From Macropodus opercularis (Eukaryota > Chordata > Actinopteri > Anabantiformes > Osphronemidae): a DNA stretch of 64,000 nucleotides. Shown here piece after piece: positions 13,951-25,099 of this stretch. The stretch is taken from the NCBI GenBank assembly GCA_030770545.1, contig CM061106.1, positions 12,966,501 to 13,030,500 of the forward strand, given 5' to 3'. Under the pieces are notes generated by a model, which was given only the letters and a program-made list of their open reading frames with translations, searched no databases and had not been told where the DNA came from. Made by a program: the position numbers and the translations under genes. Within the stretch, counting starts at the first letter, position 1. Each line of letters starts with the position of its first letter.

Positions 13951-14730
13951 CACCATTAAAGACGATAATACAGTAAACTACACTAAATTAAATTACAATT
14001 ATTAAACTACATTATGCTAAACTACACTATTGTAGACTATTTAACACTATACTATATTGCACAATGCTAGACTACACTAAATTAGAATATACCTGCATTG
14101 TACTATTCTACACTAGACTATATTACGCTATACTACAGTACGCATAACATTACAGATTAAATTTTACAATATTATACTAAACTACACTATAACAGACTAT
14201 AATACACTATACTATACTAGATTATATTAAATTACACTACATTATACTAAACTAAAGTACACTAGACTATATTACACTATACTACAGTACGCATAACATT
14301 ACAGATTAAATTTTACAATATTATACTAAACTACACTATAACAGACTATAATACACTATACTATACTAGATTATATTAAATTACACTACATTATACTAAA
14401 GTACACTAGAGTATATTACACTATACTATATTAAACTCTATAATATACTACACTCTACTTAACTATATTACATAGTTCAATACAACTACTATGACACATT
14501 ACTAAAGTAAACTCTATTACACTCTTATTACCCTACTGCACTAAACTAGACTATATTACATTAGACTACACTATATTAAACGACTCTAAACTCTATTATA
14601 TTCTATTACACTACTGCACCATACTAGGCCAAACTACACAATACTAGATTATATTACACTATACTACACTAAATTATACTATTCTCTACTTCATTACACT
14701 AAATAGTACAATACTACTGCTAGACTGCTA
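13951..14730. repeat. AT-rich ACTA-type low-complexity tract with a 149-bp tandem duplication
   Basis: The sequence consists of short ACTA, CTATA and ATTACACT words with almost no G. A segment with the distinctive word ACAGTACGCATAACATTAC occurs near 14,134 and again near 14,283. This marks two adjacent copies of about 149 bp (about 14,112-14,260 and 14,261-14,407). No gene or mobile element was recognised. Confidence 0.9.
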
Positions 14731-15540
14731 CTATGACGACACCACTCTCACGATAACACTACTACAAAAAACAACACTACCCCTACTAATACACTAGTAC
14801 AATACCACCACTAATAGAAGACTACTACTACTACTACCATACAACCATTACACTACTACACTGAATACTACTACATGCATACTAAAAAACTACTTTGAGT
14901 ACTACACGCTACTGCTAGACAACACGACTACTAATATCCTGCTGCTACTAGGACACTACTACTAATACTACACTACAACTACTACTAGTAGGCCACTACT
15001 ACTAATACTACACTACAGCTACTACTAGTAGGCCACTACTACTAATACTACACTACAGCTACTACTAGTAGGACACTACAACTAATACTACACTACAGCT
15101 ACTACTAATAGGACACTACTACTAATACTAACCTACAGCTACTACTAATAGGACACTACTACTAATACTAACCTACAGCTACTACTAATAGGACACTACT
15201 ACTAATACTAACCTACAGCTACTACTAATAGGACACTACTACTAATACTACACTACAGCTACTACTAGTAGGCCACTACTACTAATACTACACTACAGCT
15301 ACTACTAGTAGGACACTACTACTAATACTACACTACAGCTACTACTAGTAGGACACTACTACTAATACTACACTACAGCTACCACTAGTAGGACACTACT
15401 ACAGCTACTACTACAATAGTAGGACACTACCATGACTAGTACTACTACACTTCTACTAGTACTATTTCTACTACTACTAGTATGACCCTTCTACTACTAC
15501 TACTGTGATACTACTACAACACTTCTACTACAATACTAAC
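14731..15540. repeat. ACT-trinucleotide tract with a 40-bp tandem array
   Basis: The tract is dominated by ACT/CTA triplets. Within it a regular 40-bp unit starting GGACACTACTACTAATACTA, or its GGCCACTACT variant, begins at 14,951, 14,991, 15,031, 15,071, 15,111, 15,151, 15,191, 15,231, 15,271, 15,311, 15,351 and 15,391. That is twelve copies. The four around 15,111-15,231 share ACCTACAGCT and CTAATAGG variants, which points to local unit spreading. The tract ends near 15,540, where ordinary complexity resumes. Confidence 0.95.
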
Positions 15541-16234
15541 TAAAACTTTTGAGTTGGTGGCCCAACAGCCCAGCAAGACTCATTCTACATGACACTAAAG
15601 ACACAGGCCCCTCAGTATCACTGTCTGTTTGCATGGCCTTGTAAGGGATGGGAACTTTTTCCTCCCTTGCAGTGCAATACAAACAATAATGAACATAGAT
15701 TGAGAGAGTGGCGCAGCATGCCAGCACTCCTCCTCCTACCTGGGATGGCACACTCTGACCACTTCATCAATGACACAACACAACCCAGAAACACGTTTAA
15801 AAAGAGAAAAACTGCTTAAATACCTCCTCGATCCACATCGTCCATGAGCTGTTATCCTTCCCTGCGCAGCCTCAAAGGTCCAGTCTGTGACTCTGTGTAG
15901 AGCTGCTGCCTTTTCCATGACTCGCTCCTGTCTGCATGTAGAAAGGAGGTTAGCAAGGCCCAGTATCGCTGGTTCAACAACAGTGTGAGCCAGAACCAGG
16001 AACCAAGCAACACTGAGACGACGTGTTTTGACATATTTTCTGAGAAATGAAGTGAATCTGTTTGCATCTTTAAGGATACGAGCAAATCCAGTATTTACAA
16101 GTAAATATAAGCAATGTTAGCGAACAGAAAAAGGTGCAGCTAAACATGCAGGTCAGGTCAGTTAACTTCTCAGCACACTCTGGTTCGGCTGATCACAAAA
16201 TATAAGTCAAATAAACTTTTGATCTCAACTATAA
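15541..16234. other. Unassigned unique sequence
   Basis: This is the first normal-complexity DNA after the arrays. On the minus strand a hydrophobic open stretch starts at an ATG near 16,045 and follows a possible acceptor (ATTTCTCAG). It could be a downstream exon of the minus-strand gene at 16,643-17,531, but no family was recognised. Confidence 0.3.
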
Positions 16235-16244
16235 GTTGTCTGAT

Positions 16245-16308
16245 CTGTGTCTCTATCTGCTGTGGAATCAACTGGAAAAGACTGTTTACTGTTACTAAGC
16301 AAATAAGT
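16245..16308 (-). pseudogene. Decayed third copy of the 63-bp exon
   Basis: The minus strand here aligns with the exon copies at 16,643 and 17,090, keeping the FQ...PQQIETQ core. It is 64 rather than 63 bases long, and the donor GT has become AT after the final CAG. It is best read as an older, inactivated member of the exon array. Confidence 0.5.
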
Positions 16309-16563
16309 CTGAGTGATGTTACCAATAACTATGTCAACACTGCATTTAGTTCACTGTTAGACACTGATGGTTTCAGTCAGCATTTAACAAACCCACTCAC
16401 TGACTAAAGCAGACGAACCAAACACTAGAAAGACAGTGACTCCAACTAATTACCTGAATCCAGCATTGAAAGACAGTTTAACACTATATAAAAGCACTTC
16501 AGGTTGACAGAACCACATATTATTCATCATTAAATGAAGAAAATTTGACAGAAGCATGAAGAT

Positions 16564-17440
16564 AAACTAAACACAAGAAATAAGAAATATAACAAAATAA
16601 AGACAGTAAAATTAACATTGAGCTCAGCTGGAAACATCCTACCTGTGTCTCTGTCCGTTGTGGAAACGGCTGAAAGATTGTTGTCCCGTCGCTAGAGACG
16701 ACAGCCTGTGACGTCACCTGAGTCAGAGGCCAATCAGTAAGTACATATTTTATCACAAGCAATATAATTTTTAACTTTATGACATTGAAAACTGAACTGA
16801 ATATTTGTCAGTCGATAAGTCAGATAAACATTTTGACATCGTAGAGACACAAATTAATTACTGGCCTATTAGAAACTGGCAGCCAGCGAGCTACAGGTTA
16901 GCTACCATCAGTAGCAGCATTGAGGCTAATGCTTAGCAAGTAAAATGCTGACTCATTCAGAGAGAGTCCTTCTATCGGTGAACGTATCTAGTCTGTGTTT
17001 ATCTGAATAAACTAAACACAAGAAATAAGAAATATAACAATGAATAAATACAGTAAAATTAACATTGAGCTCAGCTGGAAACATCTTACCTGTGTCTCTG
17101 TCTGTTGTGGAAACGGCTGAAAGATTGTTGTCCCGTCGCTAGATACAACAGTCTGTGACGTCACCAGGGTCAGAGGCCAATCAGTAAGCAAACATTTTAT
17201 TCCAGGCAATATAATTTTTAATTTTATGAAATTGAAAACTAAACTGAATATTTGTCAGTCGATAAGTCAAAAAAACATTTTCAGAACGTAGAGACACAAA
17301 TTAATTACTGGCCTATTAGAAACTGGCAGCTAGCGAGCTACAGGTTAGCTAACCATCAGTAGCAGCATTGAGGCTAATGCTTAGCAAGTAAAATGCTAAC
17401 TCATTAAGAGAGAGAGTCCTTCTATCATATGTGTTTACCT
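16564..17440. repeat. Tandem duplication of a 445-bp segment carrying the 63-bp exon
   Basis: The word AAACTAAACACAAGAAATAAG begins at 16,564 and again at 17,009, an offset of 445. Similarity continues through the exon, a TGACGTCA palindrome next to each exon copy, and GAGGCTAATGCTTAGCAAG, to the AGAGAGTCCTTCTATC words near 16,970 and 17,420. Confidence 0.85.
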
Positions 17441-17531
17441 GAATAAAGGCCAATAGGCGACGCGGCTTCAACTTCTGTCCGTGTAAAACGAGGAAAAGGG
17501 GTAATGTTGAATTTGAAAGATGATTCAACAT
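16643..17531 (-). CDS. Partial minus-strand gene with tandemly duplicated 63-bp exon, function unknown
   Basis: Read on the minus strand, an ATG at 17,531 opens a 31-codon exon that ends at 17,439 with CAG before a GTAAAC donor, phase 0. Next comes a 63-bp exon (17,090-17,152). It is preceded by TTACTGAT (branch-like) and GTCACAG (acceptor) and followed by a GTAAGA donor. A second copy of this exon lies at 16,643-16,705 with a GTAGGA donor. Both are in frame 0 and 21 codons long, with the shared core GTTIFQPFPQ and a C-terminal TETQ. Each can therefore be included or skipped without changing frame. The first exon and its leader resemble, in inverted orientation, the leader at about 27,340-27,600, including GGATTATTCT and CCAAACGCTTTTT words. 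No known domain was recognised and the 3' end was not found. This is an inference from splice signals and phase; transcript support would be needed to call it a gene with confidence. Confidence 0.4.
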
Positions 17532-17719
17532 TGACAGTCGGTCCAAAACGTCACAAGCTGCTCCAATGAATAAAGCCTGGTCGATGTTAAAAAGCGTTTG
17601 GTTGAATCCTTTAAGATAACTGTAGATGTTAGCTGGGAGAATAATCCGTAGAATAATCCAAGTGTCGCTTCCAATGCTGAAGTTCGTCGCTGTCCAAAAA
17701 GATGGCTGTTAAGCTGGCA

Positions 17720-17815
17720 GCTACCAGCTAGCATCTAGTGGCTATCCAGCTAGCAGCTGTCCCGCTAGCGGCTATCAGCTAGCGTCTAGCAGCCGTCCTG
17801 CACTTTGCAACAGGT
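17720..17815. repeat. GCTAGC-rich leader repeat
   Basis: Repeated AGCTAGC and GCTATC words precede a CTTTGCAACAGGTC motif. The same arrangement, GCTAAC heptamers beside TTGCAACGGGTC when read in reverse, lies at 27,330-27,448. A similar GCTAGC-rich patch is at 20,405-20,460 upstream of the USP-like gene. Confidence 0.6.
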
Positions 17816-18002
17816 CAAAAGTCAAGGTGCGAAGTGGACGTTTTAGGCCTGACTTGTTTTGATAGGCTTGGTTCACGTCGCGTTCTGTTCCTGGGGTTAG
17901 GAATAAACAGATGATTATACCAGGTTCAACTTGTATGTACATATTTGCATGATTGAATAAATATTTATACATGTTTTGTTATTTTCATAATTATATAGAG
18001 TC

Positions 18003-18990
18003 CTTCCTTAGGCCGGAACCACCCTGACACACATCTGGTCTCATTACTCACCTTCTGGTTGAACTGCAGCTCAGAAAAACAGACACAACTCACTCAGACT
18101 TAAACACGTAAACTTTATTAGTCAGTCAAGGATGGACAAAAAAGTGAAACACATGATTATACTACATCAGGTTAATCTTGTATGTACATATCTGCATGAC
18201 TGAATAATATAATAATAATATATTTCTATATGTTTGATTCTTATAAATAAATAGAGTTCCTTCAGTCACCTGAACATTATGATGAAGAGAACAAGCAGTG
18301 GACAGAGACCAGTTCCATGAACGGCAGGAGCAGTAGACGTGTGATCATCGCAAATGCAGGTCATGTCTTTGCTGTAAATATTTTTTTATGAGACACCTGA
18401 CTGGTAGTTATTAATTGTTTTCTTTTCATTCAGTGACACTTAAATCTACTCTTCATTTAATGATAGAACTCAGGTATCCTCAGGTACTTTGTGTCTCTCA
18501 TGCAGCTTAGGTTCATCCTCCCTATAGATTGAAATGGCTACTGACTATGCAAGTGTATTACTCTGATTATTGCGTCATATATCTGTCACCAAGACGAGTG
18601 AGAAAGCTCTGAAAGCTACCAAGCTGCTGAACTCATCACTAAATCTAAACAGCCTCACACCGTAGCAGAGATGTTGATACTGACCACCTGCAAAATGATC
18701 CTTAGAGATGCTTGGTCCTGGCGCCATTAAGAAAAGAGCCCAAGTCCCTCTACCAAATAAACTGACACTAGATTTTCATTACATCTGCTTCTTGTGGCAT
18801 TTTTGACTGGTGGTGTGTTGTGTGGTTTTCTAATGTAAAACATGTGCTGAGGCTCCAACAGGTTGGGAAACACTGTGTTAGGCTGACATTCATTTCAACC
18901 AATAGACACTTAACTCAGGAGCTGAACCAGAAAAGCTGGAGGTGGTGTCATCACTGAGGAGACTTGACTTCAGAGTCAGAGTGTTCACAC
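18003..18990. repeat. Left arm of a long inverted repeat
   Basis: Two parts match the right arm in reverse complement. Part 18,003-18,190 (GGCCGGAACCACCCTGACAC through the CAGGTTAATCTTGTATGTAC region) matches about 26,900-27,083. Part about 18,766-18,990 (TGACACTAGATTTTCATTAC through CAGAGTCAGAGTGTTCACAC) matches about 26,520-26,750. The roughly 575 bp between the parts have no counterpart on the right, so something was inserted or lost. A further copy of the TTGTATGTACATAT segment lies just outside, at about 17,928-17,985. Outward similarity appears to stop near CCTTAGGCC. Confidence 0.8.
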
Positions 18991-19009
18991 AACAGTGTTG
19001 GAGGCTCCA

Positions 19010-20300
19010 GCTTATCAACTTTAACATTAAATGTTGTGCTGTTATCACAGTAGTGTTTGTGTTTATGCAGACATTTATTTCTCAGAATGATGGAAGATGA
19101 AAGAACTGACAATGTTTGTCTGTGTCATTCTTCTGCTCTAACTAATATATTTTTATTAAATCATCTCCAAAAACACATCTGAATGTGTATTATACATTTT
19201 AAAACATCAACAGTACAACATGAGTTCACCTTTCTATAAACCAACCGTAGCTTGTGATTGGTCCATCATCACTGTGACCACAAATGCATAGTTTCATCTA
19301 AATGAAGACTTTGGAATTTCCAACAACTGTCGTATCTGTCAACCAGACAGCTCTCGCCTGTGCTGCTTGTGTGTACGGACGTGTGTGTGAAGGCGTCTCT
19401 ATGTATGTTGATGGGTTTGGGAGTATCCCTGTCCAGCCTTTTACACACCTTCTGGTTTTCAAGCCCCTTTGTCCATCCACCAAACTCGGCTGACCCCCAC
19501 TCCCAGTCTTGCACGGCCCCCTTCTCCCTTATTCTGCAGAGAAAGCGTGGTTTTCATACGGCAAAGAAAGAGCAAGCGTTCATTTAGTCAATATGTGTTA
19601 GCTAGAAACATTCACCCAGAGTAGACTGAATGATACATGTTCATTTGAAACCTCCACCAGTAAGAGATTCAATAAATTGCATCTTAACCTGTATCAGGAC
19701 AGAGATTTTTGCGTTATCTCAGCAACTCAAAGGTTTTCAGAGAGAGAAAGACTAACGACCAGCTTTGCTTCATTGCACCACAACTACACCTACAACTACA
19801 ACTACACACCTTTCATACTTGATATCACATATATTATGTTGTTTGATTTTACTTTCCAACAAAGGCTGCCTTGTTTTTTTGGACAGATAGCGCGTCTGCT
19901 CAGACGCTGGAGGGTAAGTGTCTGAATTTTTTGACCCGAACTGTTTGTTTGACTTTGTGCATTGAGAAATCTTGATGTTTTTACTAATATGTCTAATCAA
20001 ATGTATCTTGATCTATTTTGAACAGGTTTGTTTGTTGGCATTTTAATATGTTACTAGATAAATAAAAGTGGGCTGTCTGCTAAACTTTATTATTGAGGAT
20101 CCCTGAGAGAAGAAACCAGGTGAAATCAAAGGTTTTCAGTCACCCTCAGAATCTGAGTCATGTCCTCGTTTTGTTTGCGTTTTAATATGTTACTACGAAT
20201 GTTAATCTATATTTCTGTGTTATGAAATAATATAAAACAAATATCCAGTCTAAGATGGTTTGACGCTTAATCATCGCGTGCGTCTGCTCATTGTCAACAG
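19010..20300. other. Unassigned sequence upstream of the USP-like gene
   Basis: No recognised protein. A GTAAGT donor follows CTGGAGG at about 19,913, and a CAACAG acceptor lies at about 20,300 with a GTAAGG after TCTGGAA near 20,352. These could be leader exons of the USP-like gene. The segment TTTTAATATGTTACTA occurs at both 20,040 and 20,180. Confidence 0.25.
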
Positions 20301-20394
20301 GCAGACGGTGGACTTCAGCATCTTCGCGGCTCCCACAGCGGTTTGTCTGGAAGTAAGGAGGCCTCGAACGCACCATCAACACGTGTCACACTGG

Positions 20395-20660
20395 AGTCAA
20401 AGTGCAGCTAACGGCTAGCGGCTAATGTGGCTAGCGCTAGCTTGTGTATTAGCGTAGCTCAGAAAGGCACCAGCGTAGATCGCCCCCATCTTAGTCTGGA
20501 CCGGTTACGTTTTGGTGCCGGTTCGTAAAGTTACATCTGGGCTCCGGAACCGAGAAGGCGGTGAAATCCGGTATTTTATGTAACTGACGGCTGAACAGAG
20601 CAAAGGACCGAGTTAGCTTCTGCTATTTGTACAGCCCGGACTAGCGTTAGCAAACATGTT
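20395..20660 (+). promoter_or_regulatory. Possible CpG-containing promoter of the USP-like gene
   Basis: This is a relatively GC- and CpG-rich patch in AT-rich surroundings. It contains repeated GCTAGC/GCTAAC words and lies about 360-630 bp upstream of the first recognisable USP-type exon. The assignment rests on composition and position only. Confidence 0.3.
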
Positions 20661-21022
20661 GTACTGTGCGTTATGCTAATTCTTTTAATATAATAACGTA
20701 ATAATATATATATAATATTTTATCAAAAACCTCGTGTAACAAAAGCAGTTTTTCACTCCCTCTAGACATTTTTGAAGAGAGAGAGAGTTTATTGTCGCTT
20801 TACTTTTCATCTTATTAGGCTCGTAGTTCAAATAGCAAATCATTAGTAAAAAGTGACTTTTCCAAATGCAGTTGATTAAGTTCTGCCATTAAACAGTATA
20901 GGAGACGTTTTCCAGGTGTGAGTCCACAAGGACATAGATTCAAAGTTCCAGGGGCTAAAGCTGGAATATGTGTATTATATATGTATTTGTTGTGTTGAAC
21001 TGAGTTTCTGTGTTTGGAACAG

Positions 21023-23034
21023 ACACCACACAGTTGTCTCCTGCTGCAGCACCGGCCTCCTCAGAGCACACGTATGTTTAATGTTCCACATGATATTGTT
21101 GTTGTTTATTATTGATGACTTCATTGCTGTAGCATTAGTAGAGTAACGTGTGTGTCTCTGTCTCTTCCACCTTCAGGCCTCTCTCCCCATATGAGCGGTT
21201 TGTCGCGGGTACGTCATCGAGTGTCACATACACCTGATGACTCCACGCGTGTTCTGTGCGTGAGGTTATAGTTTATTGTGAGTCTTCATCTGTGGAAAAG
21301 GACACGTGATGTTTGTCATGTTTCAGGTTACCCAACCTCGGCGATACCTGCTTCGTGAACGCTGCCGTCCAGTTCCTCCTGTGGCTGAAGCCTTTCATGG
21401 AGGAGTTCAGTGTTCAGGTTGAGGTTGCCAGCACCAGCTCCACCATGAGGTACAGCAGCTGGTCCGCAGCGTAGCACAGACGTTGGTTTGTCCACTAACG
21501 TTACCAGTCAGCATGAGGACCATCCTAATTTCTTCACCTGCTCTTTCCAGGTTGTTTGGCGAACTTGTCCGTCTTGGCTTCTCAAATGACATCGATGAGA
21601 AGACAGAGGTCCTGGAAGCCCTGAAGCACATGGTTGCGCAGTACGAGCCGACCTTTGCCAAGGACGGACCAAATGTTGGTGCACGTCTTGTTTGTGCTAC
21701 AGAGCAGACAGTGATGTACAGAATGTTTTTGTAGTTAAACTCCTCTGTCTAAAACGCCGTTTCTTTGCAGGACTGCTTTTTGTTGGTCATGTCGGTGCTG
21801 GACATGCTGCAGTTGGTTTCCCTTGATCTGCAGAGAGCAGCCAACGCTCTTGGGCTCTCGTACGCATGTCCTGTCGCTGCTCACATCTCTGTTGAGGTCT
21901 TGAGCACCGTGACCTGCAGTCGGTATGAACTCTTTATAGTCTCATAGTGATGTGGACATGTACTAGTTGAACCTATGAATAAGATATATTATAACTTTGA
22001 GCTGTCATGTTATTGTGCAGGTGTGGGCAGCAGCTACCGACTCACCACGACTGCAAGAGCTTTTTCCTGGACCCCACGTGGAGTCCAGGAGGGTCAGTCC
22101 AGCAGTGTCTGGACGACTACCTGACAGTACGCCTCAGCCCTAACACTCAGCAAAGATAGAAACCAAAGCTGTTTGTGCGTTTGATCAATTGTAAGATTTC
22201 AGCTAAAAGCTTCTTCTCCCGTGTTTCCAGTGCTTAAACAAGTGCAGCTGTGGAAATGAGGAGTCAGTGGAGCAGTGGTCGTTGTTGACCCTGCCAAAGT
22301 GAGTAACATCCTATTTCTCATCCCAAATGTCTAGAGACCTCATCGCAGCAGCTTCTTCCACTTGACTTCCTTTTTGAGTGAGTGATTTGACCACCTCTCC
22401 TCCATCTCTTTGGGTCCACAGTGTCTTGATCCTGGAACTCAGACGCACCGAGTTCAATGGCAACAAGATGGTGAAAGTGAGGACGCCCATGGAGTTGTCA
22501 CGTGAACTGATGATTTCCAGCAGCCATCTGGAGGTAGGGCAGAGCTTCAGTAAAGGCCCGGTTCATTACACAATGATGTGATAACAATGATTATAGTGAG
22601 ACACTTAGAAAGTAAGTGGTAAAATACATTTGCTGGACTATTGAATGTGTAAATCTAATGGTTGTTTGTTAACTGTGCTATTTTCCAGACAGCTTGTTAC
22701 TCGCTTGTCACCACTATCAGCCATTTAGGGCCTACAGCTGATTATGGTAAGTGTTTGTTTGTGTTACAGTCAACTGTGAGGTCAACTCAGGTTTTATGAA
22801 TTCATAACCAAATGTTGTGTTTGTTCTCAGGTCATTCCAATTGTGAGATTGTGATTATGCTACAGCGACTACGACGTCTACGTGAAGCCGGGCTCCTTGA
22901 GAGAGAGAGACGCTTGTGTGCTGTATTATAAGAAACAAGGCTCGGCCGAAGCCTTGTTTCTCAGAAAACACACCTGTCGTGCTTCTCACATGACTTGTCA
23001 GATGTTGAGCACCAGGTTTTGCTATCGGTAAGAA
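21023..23034 (+). pseudogene. USP-family ubiquitin carboxyl-terminal hydrolase-like gene, probably inactivated
   Basis: Exons with canonical splice sites run 21,023-21,071, 21,177-21,208, 21,327-21,449, 21,551-21,674, 21,771-21,922, 22,021-22,126, 22,231-22,298, 22,422-22,533, 22,689-22,746 and 22,831 to about 23,034. From exon 3 to exon 9 all phases join. Exon 3 encodes LPNLGDTCFVNAAVQ, the Cys box of USP proteases. Exon 5 begins DCFLL, in the position of the QQDAxEFL box. Exons 6 and 7 carry CGQQ and CSCG, candidate zinc-ribbon cysteines. Exon 8 has VLILELRR, and exons 9-10 give ISHLG...GH, the His box. Two breaks are visible. The exon 2/3 joint is one base out of the Cys-box frame. In exon 10 the frame after GHSNCEIV must shift to read YSDYDVYV...CVLYYKKQ, the usual C-terminal strand. 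In the family this is a cysteine protease that removes ubiquitin. Here a decayed or recently broken copy is most likely, unless the breaks are sequence errors. Confidence 0.75.
22931..22961. repeat. 31-bp near-perfect palindrome in the last USP-like exon
   Basis: Arms AGAAACAAGGCT and AGCCTTGTTTCT are perfectly complementary around a 7-base centre. The palindrome sits in the reading frame of the C-terminal segment of the USP-like gene. Confidence 0.85.
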
Positions 23035-23828
23035 TTCAGTGAGAAATATTTGCCTCATTACAATGTGGTGCAGATGTAACAATTAAAGCTGTGAATGAAT
23101 GATTATTATTATTGCTGTTTCTTTAACCTGTTATGTTGTTTGGGGCTATGGGATGCAGTCCATGACGAATAACAACTGCTCCAGCTGTTTGACTACAAAA
23201 AGATGCTAAGGACCAGAAGAGAGTCAAATACAGTCAAACCACCATCCTGTGGCAGAGTCTGGGTATCTGGTGGTGAGAACCAATAGGGACTTGTGGCCAG
23301 TAACCAGTGAAGAAACCATCACTGCCCAGGCCTTAGGGTGAGACTGTAAATAACGTTGATTGTGTACCAGCGAGTGGACGCCGGTTTGGTGGTCACACGT
23401 CATCGGAGCACTGGTCACTGTAGCTTCATTCCCAGTTAGTAACGTCCCATTTCTCGTCTTATCCAGAAGTAGGACTCACATAAACACTGTTTTAATGGCT
23501 CAGGTTCAGGGATTCCACTTGACTGCTGTCTGTGACGTCTCTGAGCACAAGCTGTTGCTTCCTGGCCTCAGTGATCTTCTAGGCAGTGATCGTCAGGCGT
23601 CTCAGCCTGTGGCCACACAACAGGAGCATTTCCCTGCTCATATGTGGCAAAGCGTAGCAGGATGGCAGGAGAAGGCAAACCTAGTTAAAGGAAGAAGCAC
23701 ATCTACAGCTAGAGTCAGCGTTTGTCTGTGGAAAAGCTGCATTGATTTTATGTGTGAATATTCCCACGTGCAAACACTTCTGACATCCACCCTGTCATTG
23801 TGTGTGTTTGGGTGTTTTTCCCACTCAG

Positions 23829-24984
23829 TGGTTCCCACTATTGTCGCTGTGGGATGTGTGAGCCTCCTGGTGTTTGTGATAATCCTGGGTGGTTTCCACA
23901 CCAGCAGCATGAGAGACCAGGAGAACGGCAAGAGGAACGAGGTGGACTGGGATGACTCCGCCCTCACCATCACTGTCAACCCCATGGAGGTAGATCAACA
24001 CACAACACTTTTTGGCCAGTGAGAAACCGTGAACCAAGTCACCTTCTCAACAGTTCTGTCAGGTCTCCAGCCTTGACAGCCTGCTAATAGTTTTAGTAGA
24101 TGTTGTGACTGTGGCCTAGTTTTCTCAGCGTTTTGATGATTAGCAGGTTTGTGGGGATGTGAACAGAGGCTTTGCAGAGTTTCTTGCACTTGCAAGGAAA
24201 AGAATGTGACTATTTTATGTGCAACCTCCACTGTTGGTGCTTTTCTAATAGAGTCCTGATTAGTTTTGTTGTTTGACAGCTAGTTGCAACGATGCAGCAG
24301 CTGCATGTGCAGCAGTCTGTCGTAACACAAACCACACGATTCAGTTGCTTCACATCACATCGCTGCTTAGTGAATAATAGGTTTATGTGAATTAGGTTCA
24401 ACTTCAGTGATGCTGTGGGGCTTGGGCTCTCTTTCAGCCACAGTAAGTGATGAATGGTGAGAAGGGAAATAAAAGCTCTCTGGGCTCCATGAGTGTCCTG
24501 AAAAGCTGAGTCCGGAGTCATCTTTAGTTCTTCTAGTCTTTCTGCTCTCATCATAACCAGTTGCCTGAGTGTGTTGTGTGCAGTTCACTGTCAGGCTGTG
24601 ACATGATGATCAGGGTGGTGTCCCAGAAATCATTGAACTGAACCCTGAACTCTGAGGAGGAAAGTTGATGAGTCATCAGTGGGTCTCAGATTTACCACCA
24701 TGTTAATCCAGTGGCTTCAGAAATGATCATGTGTGGCATCATTACACATTTAGTTTCATTTCAGGTTTGTATAAATTCAGCAGTGACTGTCCTCAACCCC
24801 ATCTTCTCTCTCCCTCTCTGACACAGACGTACCAGGACCAGCACAGCAGCAAAGAGGAGGAAGATGACATCACCAGCGCTGAGTCAGAGAGCGATGAAGA
24901 CGAGGAGGGCGGGAGCCTGAAGAGCAGCAGGGGGCCAGCAGACAGCAGCAGCTGGAGTGGGATGACTCCACCCTCACTGACTGA
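23829..24984 (+). pseudogene. clstn1-like: Calsyntenin-1-like last two exons, partial copy
   Basis: Exon A (23,829-23,989) follows a CCCACTCAG acceptor. It encodes a hydrophobic membrane segment (VAVGCVSLLVFVIILGG), then MRDQENGK and VDWDDSALTITVNPME, and ends at a GTAGAT donor. Exon B (24,827-24,984) starts after GACACAG with TYQDQHSS, followed by an acidic DDITSAESESDEDEE stretch. These are the transmembrane and cytoplasmic tail of calsyntenin-1, a single-pass neuronal and Golgi protein whose tail WDD motifs bind kinesin light chain. The final QQLEWDDSTLTD and stop are present, but in a frame shifted by one relative to the start of exon B. No upstream cadherin or LNS exons were seen. The preserved intron (837 bp) shows a genomic rather than a retroposed copy. 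A fragment captured by segmental duplication or a mobile element is the best explanation. Confidence 0.85.
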
Positions 24985-25099
24985 AACACTCACCAACATA
25001 CGCTCATCACCAGCTCAGATCCTCATACTCACTGCTTCACACAGGTTTTCCTGTTGTTATCTTAGTGGTGCTGCTCAGCGTAGTGAGCTCATCACCAGG

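Noticed and set aside
8325..13976. Long open frames (up to 388 codons) as a cysteine- or serine-rich protein
   Set aside because: They arise from a stop-poor 30-31-bp minisatellite. The mixed unit length shifts frame constantly, and comparable frames exist on the opposite strand.
14951..15410. CRISPR-like array
   Set aside because: Units are contiguous 40-bp repeats without unique spacers, in a eukaryotic genome.
13951..15540. Telomeric or centromere-type sequence
   Set aside because: No TTAGGG runs were seen here, and no CENP-B-box-like motif was found in the adjacent satellite.
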